DNA of 64,000 nt, taken from assembly GCF_008369915.1 (NCBI RefSeq), contig NZ_VSRN01000001.1, forward strand, positions 2,264,001 through 2,328,000, given 5' to 3'. A model generated the notes under the pieces. The model ran no database searches. It saw nothing but the letters and a program-made list of their open reading frames with translations, and was not told where the DNA came from. Source of the stretch: Dyadobacter sp. UC 10 (GTDB taxonomy: Bacteria > Bacteroidota > Bacteroidia > Cytophagales > Spirosomataceae). This document shows, piece after piece, positions 25,929-34,846 of this stretch (its first letter is position 1; each line of letters opens with the position of its first letter). The position numbers and the translations under genes are program-made.

Positions 25929-28900
25929 ATGAAACACTATCTACCTCGTTTTTTGCTGGTAGTATCAAGCTTTTTATCATTCAGTAGCTTCGGGCAGATC
26001 AGTATTGAGTACCCCACTGACCGGTCCATCTTTCAACGCGATAAAAACAACTCAGCGACTATTTATATTTCGGGAACCTACACCAAGGTTGTTGATAAAA
26101 TTGAGGCTAAACTGCACCCAATAAATGGCCAGGGCAGTGAAAAAGACTGGTATACAATTGCTACTAACCCCGGAGGCGGCTTTTTCTCAGGTCCTCTACC
26201 AGACGCCAAAGGCGGATGGTATCGCATGGAAGTGCGTGCCTGGAAGGGTGACCAGGTGGTGGGTACATACGACGTGCAGCACGTCGGGGTCGGTGAAGTA
26301 TTTATGATTGCCGGGCAATCCAACTCACAGGGGTACAGCAATATGGGTGCCCAGGGATCTCAGGACGACAGGGTTAATTGTATCCGGTACAACAACACCG
26401 ATGCGCCGCGGCTTTACGAAGATCTCCCTTATCCGCATTTTGAGCACTTAGACGCCGAATCAGAAATCGCTCCCCGCGGATATTCTTCCTGGGCCTGGGG
26501 TAAATTGGGCGACCATCTCGCTGCCAAACTTAATGTCCCCATTCTTTTTTATAATGTCGGCTGGTACGGAACTGCGGTCAGAGCGTGGCGGGAAAGTATC
26601 AATGGAACCGGTTATTCGGTTTATACAGGAGTCCCGATTGAACCTAGCGGAATGCCTTACCGAAACATGCGCGCGGTTATTCAACGCTACACGCCGATTA
26701 CCGGCCTGCGAGGAATTCTCTGGCTACAGGGAGAGGCGGATAATGATGTCAATACTTCCACGGACAGCTATGCGCAGGACCTTAAAACAGTTATTGAAGC
26801 CACCAGGAATGAATCCGGAAAGAATATCTCCTGGGTAGTATCGCTTACTTCCTACAATAACCGGAATGGCAGCGATCAGCAGGTCATTGAAGGACAAAGA
26901 AAAGTAATAAATACCGTCGGAAACGTCTTCGAAGGGCCTTCTACGGATAACATCCAGATTCCTAGGATCGACGGAGAAGGCGTGCATTTCCGGGATGAGG
27001 GCCTGTCGCAGCTAGGCGATGCCTGGGCGCAACGGTTAAACGACGATTTCTTTTCAAGATCAGAACCTTATCAGGGTAAGAGCCCGTTGAGAGTCCTGGC
27101 ATCCTGCGCCGGCGACGGCCAGCTCAATTTAAATGCGGAGGGCGACGATGGGGTTCATTCCTTTAGTTGGAATAACGGACAGAATTCCAACAGTATCCGT
27201 GTTGGAAACGGCAGCTACCGCGTCTATGCCAGGGACGATAGAGGAAACTTTATATTTTCACCCGAAATAAAAGTATATGAAAGCATCCAACCGAACCAAC
27301 CGACAATTTCCCTCGAAGGAAGTAATCCGGTTTGTCTCGGAAACACTGCTACCTTGATTGCGAGCACTTCTGAAAATATCAAATGGAATAGCGGTGCCAC
27401 AAGCGACAGACTGCCTGTTACGGCGGGAGGAGAATATTTTGTAACCACTCAGAATGTTTACGGCTGTCAGGCGACTTCTGACAAAGTTACGATGAAGGTG
27501 GTGACTTCACCTCTGCCTGACAAGCCAAAGGTTACGGCATCCGGCGCTCTCACATTTTGTGACGGAGGGGAAGTGAAACTTACTTCCGATTCCAAAGTGA
27601 AAAACGTTTGGTCAAACGGTGAAGGGAATGCAAGTATCAGTGTAAAAACCTCCGGCGACTATTCAGTTAGGGCGTTAGACGATGCGGGCTGTTACTCGCC
27701 AGCGTCGGATGTGGTAGCGGTAAAGGTAAATCCATTGCCTGCCAAGCCGCAGATATCCATAGAAGGGGCCACCACCTTCTGCGCAGGCGAGAACGTTACG
27801 CTGACATCCAATTACGACACAGGCAATATCTGGAGTAATCAGGCTACCACCAAAGCAATATCTGTCACAACAAGCGGCAGTTTCTCATTAAAGCAGCGTG
27901 ACACTAACGGCTGTGAAGCCACTTCTGATGAGGTGGCCGTCAAGGTAAACCCATTACCTGCTACACCTGCCATTACAGCACTGAAACCTACTACATTTTG
28001 CGACAGGGACTTTACAACTTTACGCAGCAGTGAGGCTTTTTCCTACGTCTGGAGCAATGGTAGCAATAACCGCGAAATTGAAATACGGGAGTCAGGTGAT
28101 TTTACAATCGCGGCAAAAGACGAAAACGGGTGTGTATCTCCCTTGTCGCCGGTCACCAAGGTGGTTAAGAATCCACTACCGGCAACTCCGGTGATTACCG
28201 CCGACGGACCAACCACTTTCTGCGCCGACCTAAGTGTCAACCTTCAGTCGACTGCCGCAGCAGGATTTTTGTGGAGTAACGGAGCTGCCACTCAGACATT
28301 GAAAGTGACCACTGCAGGCATCTATTCTGTTCAGACCATCAACGAATTCAAGTGCTATTCAGATCCGAGCAACCAGATTGCGACACAAACGTTAGCCCTG
28401 CCGCCGTCGCCGATCGTTAAAGCACTCAGCGCAACTACTTTTTGTGACGGGGATACGATCGAGCTTCTGGCACAGAATGGGGATCTTTTTTACTGGAATA
28501 ACGGAGAGGAGGGAAACAATATCTTTGTATCACAACCTGGTAGTTACTCTGCCCGAATTAAGGATGGTCAGGGATGTTATTCTCCTTATTCACCCGAAAT
28601 TCCGGTAGACGTGAAACCTGCACCAAGCACTCCTGAGATTAGACAAGTCGGCCCTTTTACATTGCTGGCAGAGAATAACCTCAGTACAGGCGACCATGTT
28701 TGGAAACTAAATGAGAACGTGCTGACCGAGAACAGCGGTACTCTCAAAGCGATACGATCCGGCACGTATGTGGTGAACAATACGATCGTTTACAGCCCGA
28801 CGCTTACCTGCTTTTCGGATTTTTCAAAACCATTCAACTTTTATCTTGACACAACCAACCCCGGCTTTGTAGCATTTCCCAATCCGAATTCAACCGGTAA

Positions 28901-29105
28901 ACTCAAAGTCGAGACGCTTATGAACGTCAATAATGCTGTTGTTCAGATCATCGACAGCAGGGGCGTGATCCACAAAACTTTCCGGATTCCAAAGTTTGAC
29001 CGCCAGCAGGTCTTCAATTTATCTGGACTCTCCAGCGGCATTTACATTGTGCGGATCGTGTCGACAACTTTCAACGCTTCTCAAAAACTTATTATAGTGC
29101 AGTAA
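25929..29105 (+). CDS. Secreted sialate O-acetylesterase-like protein with Ig-like repeats and T9SS type A sorting domain
   Basis: The ATG at 25929 starts a signal peptide (MKHYLPRFLLVVSSFLSF, cleavage near SFGQ) and gives 1058 residues; an in-frame GTG at 25878 would push the signal peptide inward and is rejected. Domain order is an N-terminal Ig-like segment, a SASA/DUF303 esterase domain (GVGEVFMIAGQSNSQGYS with the nucleophile-type serine, and later GEGVHFRDEGLSQLGDAWA carrying a likely catalytic His), then a chain of roughly 74-residue Ig-like repeats, and a C-terminal type A sorting domain from about residue 976 (VAFPNPNSTGKLKVE ... GLSSGIYIVRI ... KLIIVQ). It should be exported by T9SS and anchored or released at the cell surface. 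A de-acetylating role on glycans is inferred from the fold; the true substrate is unknown. A shorter paralogue follows 159 bp downstream. Confidence 0.88.
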   Translation: MKHYLPRFLLVVSSFLSFSSFGQISIEYPTDRSIFQRDKNNSATIYISGTYTKVVDKIEAKLHPINGQGSEKDWYTIATNPGGGFFSGPLPDAKGGWYRMEVRAWKGDQVVGTYDVQHVGVGEVFMIAGQSNSQGYSNMGAQGSQDDRVNCIRYNNTDAPRLYEDLPYPHFEHLDAESEIAPRGYSSWAWGKLGDHLAAKLNVPILFYNVGWYGTAVRAWRESINGTGYSVYTGVPIEPSGMPYRNMRAVIQRYTPITGLRGILWLQGEADNDVNTSTDSYAQDLKTVIEATRNESGKNISWVVSLTSYNNRNGSDQQVIEGQRKVINTVGNVFEGPSTDNIQIPRIDGEGVHFRDEGLSQLGDAWAQRLNDDFFSRSEPYQGKSPLRVLASCAGDGQLNLNAEGDDGVHSFSWNNGQNSNSIRVGNGSYRVYARDDRGNFIFSPEIKVYESIQPNQPTISLEGSNPVCLGNTATLIASTSENIKWNSGATSDRLPVTAGGEYFVTTQNVYGCQATSDKVTMKVVTSPLPDKPKVTASGALTFCDGGEVKLTSDSKVKNVWSNGEGNASISVKTSGDYSVRALDDAGCYSPASDVVAVKVNPLPAKPQISIEGATTFCAGENVTLTSNYDTGNIWSNQATTKAISVTTSGSFSLKQRDTNGCEATSDEVAVKVNPLPATPAITALKPTTFCDRDFTTLRSSEAFSYVWSNGSNNREIEIRESGDFTIAAKDENGCVSPLSPVTKVVKNPLPATPVITADGPTTFCADLSVNLQSTAAAGFLWSNGAATQTLKVTTAGIYSVQTINEFKCYSDPSNQIATQTLALPPSPIVKALSATTFCDGDTIELLAQNGDLFYWNNGEEGNNIFVSQPGSYSARIKDGQGCYSPYSPEIPVDVKPAPSTPEIRQVGPFTLLAENNLSTGDHVWKLNENVLTENSGTLKAIRSGTYVVNNTIVYSPTLTCFSDFSKPFNFYLDTTNPGFVAFPNPNSTGKLKVETLMNVNNAVVQIIDSRGVIHKTFRIPKFDRQQVFNLSGLSSGIYIVRIVSTTFNASQKLIIVQ
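27288..28616 (+). repeat. Six tandem Ig-like repeats of about 74 codons
   Basis: Six consecutive protein repeats, each opening with a P-x-x-P lead such as PLPATPAI and containing TFC, W-(S/N)-N-(G/Q) and GC-(Y/E/V)-(S/A) landmarks, span this interval (443 residues). They lie between the esterase domain and the sorting domain. The paralogue at 29265 retains only about one equivalent unit plus the flanking degenerate ones. DNA-level identity between units is modest, so the expansion is not very recent. Confidence 0.8.
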
Positions 29106-29171
29106 TCATGCACTGGCGAAGCCGACAAATCAAAAAAACCAACTGGTTATATTTTAGCCAAAATAATCATT

Positions 29172-29179
29172 TACATTTG
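29172..29179 (+). promoter_or_regulatory. Candidate -7 promoter box of the second esterase gene
   Basis: TACATTTG matches TAnnTTTG exactly, 85 bp upstream of the ATG at 29265. No TTTG is present at the -33 spacing. The 159-bp gap holds no terminator that I can see, so read-through from the upstream paralogue is also possible. Confidence 0.35.
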
Positions 29180-29264
29180 TGACCGTTTTGCATTTGATTA
29201 CGTTAGAAAAATCCAAAAACTCATATCGTCAGGATATAAAAATTTACCCGTATCAGAATTCACA

Positions 29265-31400
29265 ATGCGTTATAGAATTATCCTTCAGGTAGTGGCAAAA
29301 GCACTGCTGTTGATTTGTATCGTTACATCAGCAGCATTTTCTCAGATTAAAATCACTTCTCCTTCTCTTCAGGCAGTTTATCAAAGAGATATTAGTGGCG
29401 AAAGGGAAATTACCGTAACAGGAACTTTCACGGTTCCGATGGAAAAGATAGAAGTTAGAGCTGTTCCGGTTGTTCAGGGACAGGGCGTTGATACTCCCTG
29501 GAAGGATTTGGATGAAACGCCTGAGGGAGGCGTTTTCTCGGGAAGTATTGAGCTATTCCAAGGTTGGTACACGCTGGAAGTCAGAGGTGTATCCGACGGC
29601 AAGATTGTAGGCCGAGACGTATTGTCCCGCGTTGGAGTTGGGGAGGTTTTCATTATTGCCGGACAATCCAATGCACAGGGTCTTAAGGAGTATCCGGGAC
29701 CAGGCGCAACTGACGAACGGGTTGTATATGTGTCCAATTATGAGAACGATGAGTTGGGCAAGTATAAAGATCTGCTTACAGATCCGGTTCCACCGGAATT
29801 TTCAACCATTACTACCGGCCTTAAAACAATGTCCCCTCGCGGACAGACTCCCTGGTGCTGGGGTATTTTAGGAGATTTGCTTGTTTCGAAATTGAACATG
29901 CCCGTCATGTTCATTAACACTGCCTGGGAAGGAACGGCGGTCGAGAATTGGGCGCGCAGTGCCCAGGGGCTTTCGACAGAGAGCTACTACGGCTATAAAT
30001 ACGCTCCTGGCATGCCTTATGCCAACCTTCGCATTGCCGCCAGAAACTATGCAAATCAATATGGTGTAAGGGCTATACTTTGGATGCAGGGCGAAACTGA
30101 CGGCGCATTTGGTACAACGGCTTCGTTCTATCAGGGAAATATGCAAACCATTATCAACAAGCTAAGCAGCGATACGAATAAGCGCATTACCTGGGTGATC
30201 GCAAGAACAAGCCGCGCTTCACTTGATAAAAACATTCCTTCGAAAGTTTATCCCGCAATCATCGCTGCCCAAAACGCTGTATTAGCAACAAATTTTAACC
30301 CTACCTATCCCGGTCCCGAGACTGACCCCCTTGTTCCAAACCGCCCCGACGGCATCCACTTTGTGGGCACCGAGGCTCTGACTATTCTCGCCAATGCCTG
30401 GAATGAGACTCTGGATGCAAACTTTTTCTCAACAGTAACTCCTTCAGCACCGGCCGAAATACCCGCTGTTACCGCTTCATGCGTTACTGAAAACAATGCC
30501 GTGCGCATCAGCCTTCCGACTGGGTATTCCTCTTACGAGTGGACATCGGGAGAAAAAAGCAGCGCGATTACTGTCTCAGCAGCTGGCACTTACCGCGCTA
30601 CCGTGAAAGACAATTTTGGAAACTCAATACTTACATCGGTGGTGGTGCTTGAACGTGAGGCGAAACCATCCCGCCCCAGTATTTTGCAACAGGGAAATCA
30701 GCAAGCCTGTCCGGATTCATCCTTTCAGTTTGCAGTCTCCGAAGGATCTGACATTTACAGCTGGTACAAGCAAGGATCAAATACCCCACTTTCGGTTGGC
30801 CCTACTGCCGATATTGACGAAAGCGGTGAATATTATGTGAAAGGCGAAAATATATTTGGCTGTATTTCTGAAAATTCAACAAGCCGCTCCCTGATCATCA
30901 GACCGAAAATCTCCAAGCCTGTCATCGCAGCTTCCGGGCCTTTCAGTATTACAGCAAGCATTGAAGAAACAGGGCTGAATGAGGAGTTTTTGTGGAGAAG
31001 GCCCGGCGCAGAAACAGACACTACCGCAGAGATTGTCAAAATCCTGAAAACAGGTGTTTATTCTACCAAAGCAAAAGTAACTTATACCATTGGTGATAAT
31101 AACCGTCTCGTTTGCTATTCCGATACTTCTTCACAGGAATTCAAAACGAATGAGCAAAATGACATCGTAATTTATCCAAATCCAAGTCAGGGAAACTTCG
31201 TTTACATTGAATCCCGCGATAATATCAGCGATGCGGTGGTTACTATTTTTGACATTTACGGCAGGGTAATCAAAACCACTACGCCACGTCTTTTAGATAG
31301 CCGCCTGCAAATCAATCTTGGCTATCTTTCTACCGGCAAATATATATTGCGTGTAACCGGCCAGGGGCAGAGCCTGACCAAGCAGATCGTGATCAGATAG
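29265..31400 (+). CDS. Secreted sialate O-acetylesterase-like protein, short paralogue, T9SS type A sorting domain
   Basis: This 711-residue protein has the same plan as its upstream neighbour: signal peptide (cleavage near AAFSQ), N-terminal Ig-like segment with ISGEREITVTGTF, SASA domain with VGVGEVFIIAGQSNAQGL and later RPDGIHFVGTEAL, then about three Ig-like units (YSSYEWTSGEKSS, DIYSWYKQG, EEFLWRRPG) and a type A sorting domain (IVIYPNPSQGNF ... LSTGKYILRV ... KQIVIR). It lacks the five extra central repeats of the first copy. The pair most likely arose by duplication followed by repeat gain in one or loss in the other. Substrate is inferred only from the fold. A strong terminator follows before the nuo operon. 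Confidence 0.88.
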   Translation: MRYRIILQVVAKALLLICIVTSAAFSQIKITSPSLQAVYQRDISGEREITVTGTFTVPMEKIEVRAVPVVQGQGVDTPWKDLDETPEGGVFSGSIELFQGWYTLEVRGVSDGKIVGRDVLSRVGVGEVFIIAGQSNAQGLKEYPGPGATDERVVYVSNYENDELGKYKDLLTDPVPPEFSTITTGLKTMSPRGQTPWCWGILGDLLVSKLNMPVMFINTAWEGTAVENWARSAQGLSTESYYGYKYAPGMPYANLRIAARNYANQYGVRAILWMQGETDGAFGTTASFYQGNMQTIINKLSSDTNKRITWVIARTSRASLDKNIPSKVYPAIIAAQNAVLATNFNPTYPGPETDPLVPNRPDGIHFVGTEALTILANAWNETLDANFFSTVTPSAPAEIPAVTASCVTENNAVRISLPTGYSSYEWTSGEKSSAITVSAAGTYRATVKDNFGNSILTSVVVLEREAKPSRPSILQQGNQQACPDSSFQFAVSEGSDIYSWYKQGSNTPLSVGPTADIDESGEYYVKGENIFGCISENSTSRSLIIRPKISKPVIAASGPFSITASIEETGLNEEFLWRRPGAETDTTAEIVKILKTGVYSTKAKVTYTIGDNNRLVCYSDTSSQEFKTNEQNDIVIYPNPSQGNFVYIESRDNISDAVVTIFDIYGRVIKTTTPRLLDSRLQINLGYLSTGKYILRVTGQGQSLTKQIVIR

Positions 31401-31423
31401 AAATTCCGTCTGTGTAAATTTAT

Positions 31424-31453
31424 AAATAAGCCCCGCTACAACGGGGCTTATTT
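31424..31453 (+). terminator. Intrinsic terminator before the nuo operon
   Basis: AAATAAGCCCCG (31424-31435) pairs perfectly with CGGGGCTTATTT (31442-31453) around loop CTACAA. The T content of the 3' arm gives the release tract. It separates the esterase genes from nuoA. Confidence 0.88.
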
Positions 31454-31490
31454 AGTATGATCCTAATTAAACAAAAGAAAAACTCAAGAA

Positions 31491-31522
31491 TTTGATTGAT
31501 AAAGTTGCAAAGGCTAATTTTG
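31491..31522 (+). promoter_or_regulatory. Consensus Bacteroidota promoter of the nuo operon
   Basis: TTTG (31491-31494) and TAATTTTG (31515-31522) match the -33 TTTG and -7 TAnnTTTG consensus exactly with a 20-bp spacer, the usual distance. Transcription would start near 31527-31530, about 68 nt before the nuoA ATG. It lies between a terminator and the first gene of the operon. Confidence 0.75.
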
Positions 31523-31596
31523 AGATAATAGAAATATTGTAATTCAATCGTTCTGTTTGAACATGATTTTAGCAGCATCAGCGTAGCAATTTTGTA

Positions 31597-31971
31597 ATGA
31601 AAAACACATATCTCCCATCTGACTACCTCCCTATTTTAGTTCAATTTTTTCTTGCAGCGGCATTCATTGGCGGCACGATGATCGTGACACACCTGATAGG
31701 CCCGAGCCGGAAAAGCAAGCTTAAGGATGATCCATTCGAATGCGGGATCGAGTCTGTCGGAGATGCGAGGACGCCAATTTCTGTAAAGTACTTTCTTGTC
31801 GCGATCTTATTCGTATTGTTCGATGTGGAAGTGATCTTTATGTACCCCTGGGCCGTTAACTTCAAAAGTCTTGGAATGTTTGGGTTCGTTGAAATGTTAC
31901 TGTTTATGGCATTGCTTCTCTCCGGCTTCTATTATGTAATCCGCAAGGGTGTACTGAACTGGGAGGAATAG
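31597..31971 (+). CDS. nuoA: NADH-quinone oxidoreductase subunit A
   Basis: This 124-residue membrane subunit of respiratory complex I has three transmembrane helices and the conserved DPFECGIESVGDAR loop with its cysteine, followed by SVKYFLVAILFVLFDVEVIFMYPWA, the most conserved stretch of the family. It lies in the membrane arm near the quinone site. The gene opens a ten-gene operon nuoA-J behind a consensus promoter, with nuoB starting 27 bp after its stop. The start at 31597 (MKNTYLPSDYLP) gives the normal length. Confidence 0.97.
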   Translation: MKNTYLPSDYLPILVQFFLAAAFIGGTMIVTHLIGPSRKSKLKDDPFECGIESVGDARTPISVKYFLVAILFVLFDVEVIFMYPWAVNFKSLGMFGFVEMLLFMALLLSGFYYVIRKGVLNWEE

Positions 31972-31998
31972 GCTTCGAACATTTGATATAGAGAAATT

Positions 31999-32541
31999 AT
32001 GAAAGAAGTAACGATAGTGGAGGCTCCGAAAGGACATAGTGGTTCTGGTTTTTTTGCGACTTCATTTGATGAAGCTATTGGTCTGGCCCGCAGCTATTCG
32101 CTATGGCCTTTGCCGTTTGCGACTTCCTGCTGCGGAATCGAATTCATGGCGACTATGGGAGCACATTATGATATATCCCGCTTCGGTTCGGAAAGACCAA
32201 GCTTTTCGCCCCGTCAGGCCGATTTACTGATGGTGATGGGAACAATTGCTAAGAAAATGGCCCCGGTGGTAAAGCAGGTTTATTTACAAATGGCTGAGCC
32301 ACGCTGGGTGATGGCAGTAGGTGCCTGCGCTTCAAGTGGCGGTATTTTTGATACTTACAGTGTATTGCAAGGCATTGACAGGATCATTCCGGTAGATGTT
32401 TATGTACCAGGTTGCCCGCCAAGACCAGAACAGATTATCGACGGTCTGATGCAAATCCAATATCTGGCCCAGAACGAAAAGCTCCGCCGCAGGAATACCG
32501 ACGAATACCAGGAATTATTAGCTTCTTATAACATTCAATAA
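31999..32541 (+). CDS. nuoB: NADH-quinone oxidoreductase subunit B
   Basis: This 180-residue subunit carries the N2 [4Fe-4S] cluster that passes electrons to quinone. Its ligand cysteines are visible in ATSCCGIEFMA (the tandem Cys pair), in AVGACASSGG and in VPGCPPRPEQI. It sits at the junction of the peripheral and membrane arms with NuoD. The gene lies between nuoA and nuoC with a 5-bp gap to nuoC. Confidence 0.98.
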   Translation: MKEVTIVEAPKGHSGSGFFATSFDEAIGLARSYSLWPLPFATSCCGIEFMATMGAHYDISRFGSERPSFSPRQADLLMVMGTIAKKMAPVVKQVYLQMAEPRWVMAVGACASSGGIFDTYSVLQGIDRIIPVDVYVPGCPPRPEQIIDGLMQIQYLAQNEKLRRRNTDEYQELLASYNIQ

Positions 32542-32546
32542 CCCTT

Positions 32547-33047
32547 ATGTTGACGAACCAGGAAGTCGCGGAGGCACTTTTGGAAAAATTTGGTGACCAG
32601 GTTTTTGATTTCGAAGAACCTTACGGGCTTCTCACTTTATCTACAACCCGCGAAGAAATCCTTTCAGTACTTGAATTTCTTCGGGACCATAAAACCTATC
32701 AGGTTATTTTCCTGACTGATCTGTGTGGCATACATTATCCTGACAGCAAAGGCAAAGAGTTTCAGGTAGTATATCACATGCACAGTTTCATTCATAATTT
32801 CCGTCTCAGGATCAAAGTTTCGCTTGCTGAGTCGGATATACATATTCCTACTGCAACAGGCTTGTTTGCCAGCGCGAACTGGATGGAGCGTGAAACTTAC
32901 GATTTCTATGGTATCTTGTTTGACGGTCACCCTAATCTGATACGGATCCTGAACATAGAAGAAATGGACTATTTTCCGATGCGAAAAGAATATCCCATGG
33001 AAGATGCCACGCGTGAAGACAAAATTGATGCCCTTTTTGGCCGTTGA
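32547..33047 (+). CDS. nuoC: NADH-quinone oxidoreductase subunit C
   Basis: This 166-residue peripheral-arm subunit has the 30-kDa subunit signature WMERETYDFYGILFDGHPNL followed by the EYPMED tail. It is separate from nuoD here rather than fused as in E. coli NuoCD. It is 5 bp after nuoB and 18 bp before nuoD. NuoC has no cofactor and helps hold NuoB and NuoD together. Confidence 0.96.
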   Translation: MLTNQEVAEALLEKFGDQVFDFEEPYGLLTLSTTREEILSVLEFLRDHKTYQVIFLTDLCGIHYPDSKGKEFQVVYHMHSFIHNFRLRIKVSLAESDIHIPTATGLFASANWMERETYDFYGILFDGHPNLIRILNIEEMDYFPMRKEYPMEDATREDKIDALFGR

Positions 33048-33065
33048 CCTTATATTGAGTAAAGT

Positions 33066-34292
33066 ATGGCAGATATTGAATTATTACCTCATAACGTCCC
33101 TTCTCAAACCGAGCTGCCTGAACTGGTTGAAGAATTAACAACCCTTAACCTCGGCCCTACTCACCCTGCAACTCATGGTATTTTCCAGAACATCCTGAAA
33201 ATGGATGGGGAAAAGATTGTTTCTGGAGAGCAGACGATCGGATACATACACCGTGCATTTGAGAAAATAGCCGAAAGAAGGCCGTTTTACCAGATCACGA
33301 CCCTTACTGACCGCATGAACTATTGCTCCTCCCCGATTAACAACCTGGGGTGGCACATGACAGTGGAAAAGTTGCTCGGCGTTGAAGTGCCTAAAAGGGC
33401 GCAATACATTCGGGTGATCATGATGGAGCTGGCCCGGATCACGGACCATATCATTTGCAATAGCATCCTTGGCGTGGACACCGGCGCTTTTACCGGTTTC
33501 TTGTACGTAATGCAAAAACGCGAGGAAGTTTATGAAATTTACGAAGAGGTGTGCGGTGCACGTCTTACTACCAATATGGGTCGGCTGGGTGGCATGGAAA
33601 GAGACCTTTCCAACACTGCAATCCGGAAAATCCATGAATTTATCAAATCATTTCCTCCTGTACTCCGCGAGCTTGAAAAGCTGCTGAACCGTAACAGGAT
33701 CTTCATGGACCGTACCATCAACGTCGGCCCTATTTCCCTGGAAAGAGCATTGTCCTACGGATTTACTGGACCAAACCTCCGCGCAGCCGGACTTGACTAC
33801 GATGTAAGGGTTATGAATCCGTATTCTTCCTATGAAGATTTTGATTTCACAATTCCTATCGGGCAGAATGGCGATACTTACGACCGTTACATGGTGCGGA
33901 ATGAGGAAATGTGGCAGAGCTTAAAGATAGTAGAGCAAGCTATCAATAACTTACCGGAAGGCCCATATTACGCAGATGCACCAGAATATTACCTTCCTCC
34001 GAAAAACGAGGTTTACAGGAATATGGAAGCATTGATTTATCACTTCAAAATTGTGATGGGAGAAATCGATGCACCGGCCGGCGAAGTTTATCATGCGGTA
34101 GAAGGTGGAAATGGAGAGTTAGGTTTTTACCTGATCAGTGATGGCGGAAGAGCGCCATACCGTTTGCATTTCCGTAGACCAAGCTTCATTTATTACCAGG
34201 CTTATCCCGAAATGTGTAAGGGAAGTACGCTTTCCGATGCTATTTTGACAATGAGTAGCCTCAATGTGATAGCCGGAGAACTGGACGCCTGA
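33066..34292 (+). CDS. nuoD: NADH-quinone oxidoreductase subunit D
   Basis: This 408-residue subunit forms the quinone pocket with NuoB. Family blocks are LNLGPTHPATHGI near the N-terminus with the quinone-site histidines, GYIHRAFEKIAE, the MNYCSSPINNLGWH stretch, TTNMGRLGGMERDLS and the C-terminal RRPSFIYYQAYPEM. The protein is related to the large subunit of group 4 NiFe hydrogenases but lacks the metal-binding cysteines, as expected. The middle carries a lineage-type insertion and the end ends in DA rather than the usual DR. Confidence 0.97.
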   Translation: MADIELLPHNVPSQTELPELVEELTTLNLGPTHPATHGIFQNILKMDGEKIVSGEQTIGYIHRAFEKIAERRPFYQITTLTDRMNYCSSPINNLGWHMTVEKLLGVEVPKRAQYIRVIMMELARITDHIICNSILGVDTGAFTGFLYVMQKREEVYEIYEEVCGARLTTNMGRLGGMERDLSNTAIRKIHEFIKSFPPVLRELEKLLNRNRIFMDRTINVGPISLERALSYGFTGPNLRAAGLDYDVRVMNPYSSYEDFDFTIPIGQNGDTYDRYMVRNEEMWQSLKIVEQAINNLPEGPYYADAPEYYLPPKNEVYRNMEALIYHFKIVMGEIDAPAGEVYHAVEGGNGELGFYLISDGGRAPYRLHFRRPSFIYYQAYPEMCKGSTLSDAILTMSSLNVIAGELDA

Positions 34293-34321
34293 GTTTTTCT
34301 AAAACAGATTACATTTAAGAA

Positions 34322-34819
34322 ATGACCGAAACACCCAATCTCGTAGCCTTTACACCCGAGCGGCTTGAGAAAGTAAAAGAAATCATTGCACGTTACCCGG
34401 AAGGCCGCCAGAAATCGGCCCTTTTACCTGTTTTGCATGTAGCGCAGGAACAATGGGGCTGGTTGAGCAGCGAGGTAATGGATTATGTAGCCGGCATTTT
34501 GAGCATTGAGCCTGTTGAAGTATATGAAGTTGCTACATTCTATACCATGTACCACCTCGATCCGGTTGGCAAGCATGTGATCGAATATTGCAGGACAGGC
34601 CCTTGCTGTTTAATGGGCGGCGAGGATGTTTACGGATATTTGAAACAGAAACTGGGTGTGGAAGCAGGACAAACTACTGCTGACGGACTTTTTACATTAA
34701 AAGAAGTGGAATGTCTGGCAGCTTGTGGCTGGGGACCCGTTTTTCAGATCCGTGAGCAGTTTTATATGAACCTTACCAATGATAAGGTTGACCAAATAAT
34801 TGAAGATCTAAGCAAATAG
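34322..34819 (+). CDS. nuoE: NADH-quinone oxidoreductase subunit E
   Basis: This 165-residue thioredoxin-fold subunit binds the N1a [2Fe-2S] cluster. The ligand cysteines are in CRTGPCCLMGG and in VECLAACGWGPVFQ. It begins with the usual helical segment that contacts NuoF, including SALLPVLHVAQEQWGWLS. The gene is 29 bp after nuoD and 27 bp before nuoF, the standard order for the NADH dehydrogenase module. Confidence 0.96.
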   Translation: MTETPNLVAFTPERLEKVKEIIARYPEGRQKSALLPVLHVAQEQWGWLSSEVMDYVAGILSIEPVEVYEVATFYTMYHLDPVGKHVIEYCRTGPCCLMGGEDVYGYLKQKLGVEAGQTTADGLFTLKEVECLAACGWGPVFQIREQFYMNLTNDKVDQIIEDLSK

Positions 34820-34846
34820 GCTTTCGGCTTAAAATAGTATCCTGAA

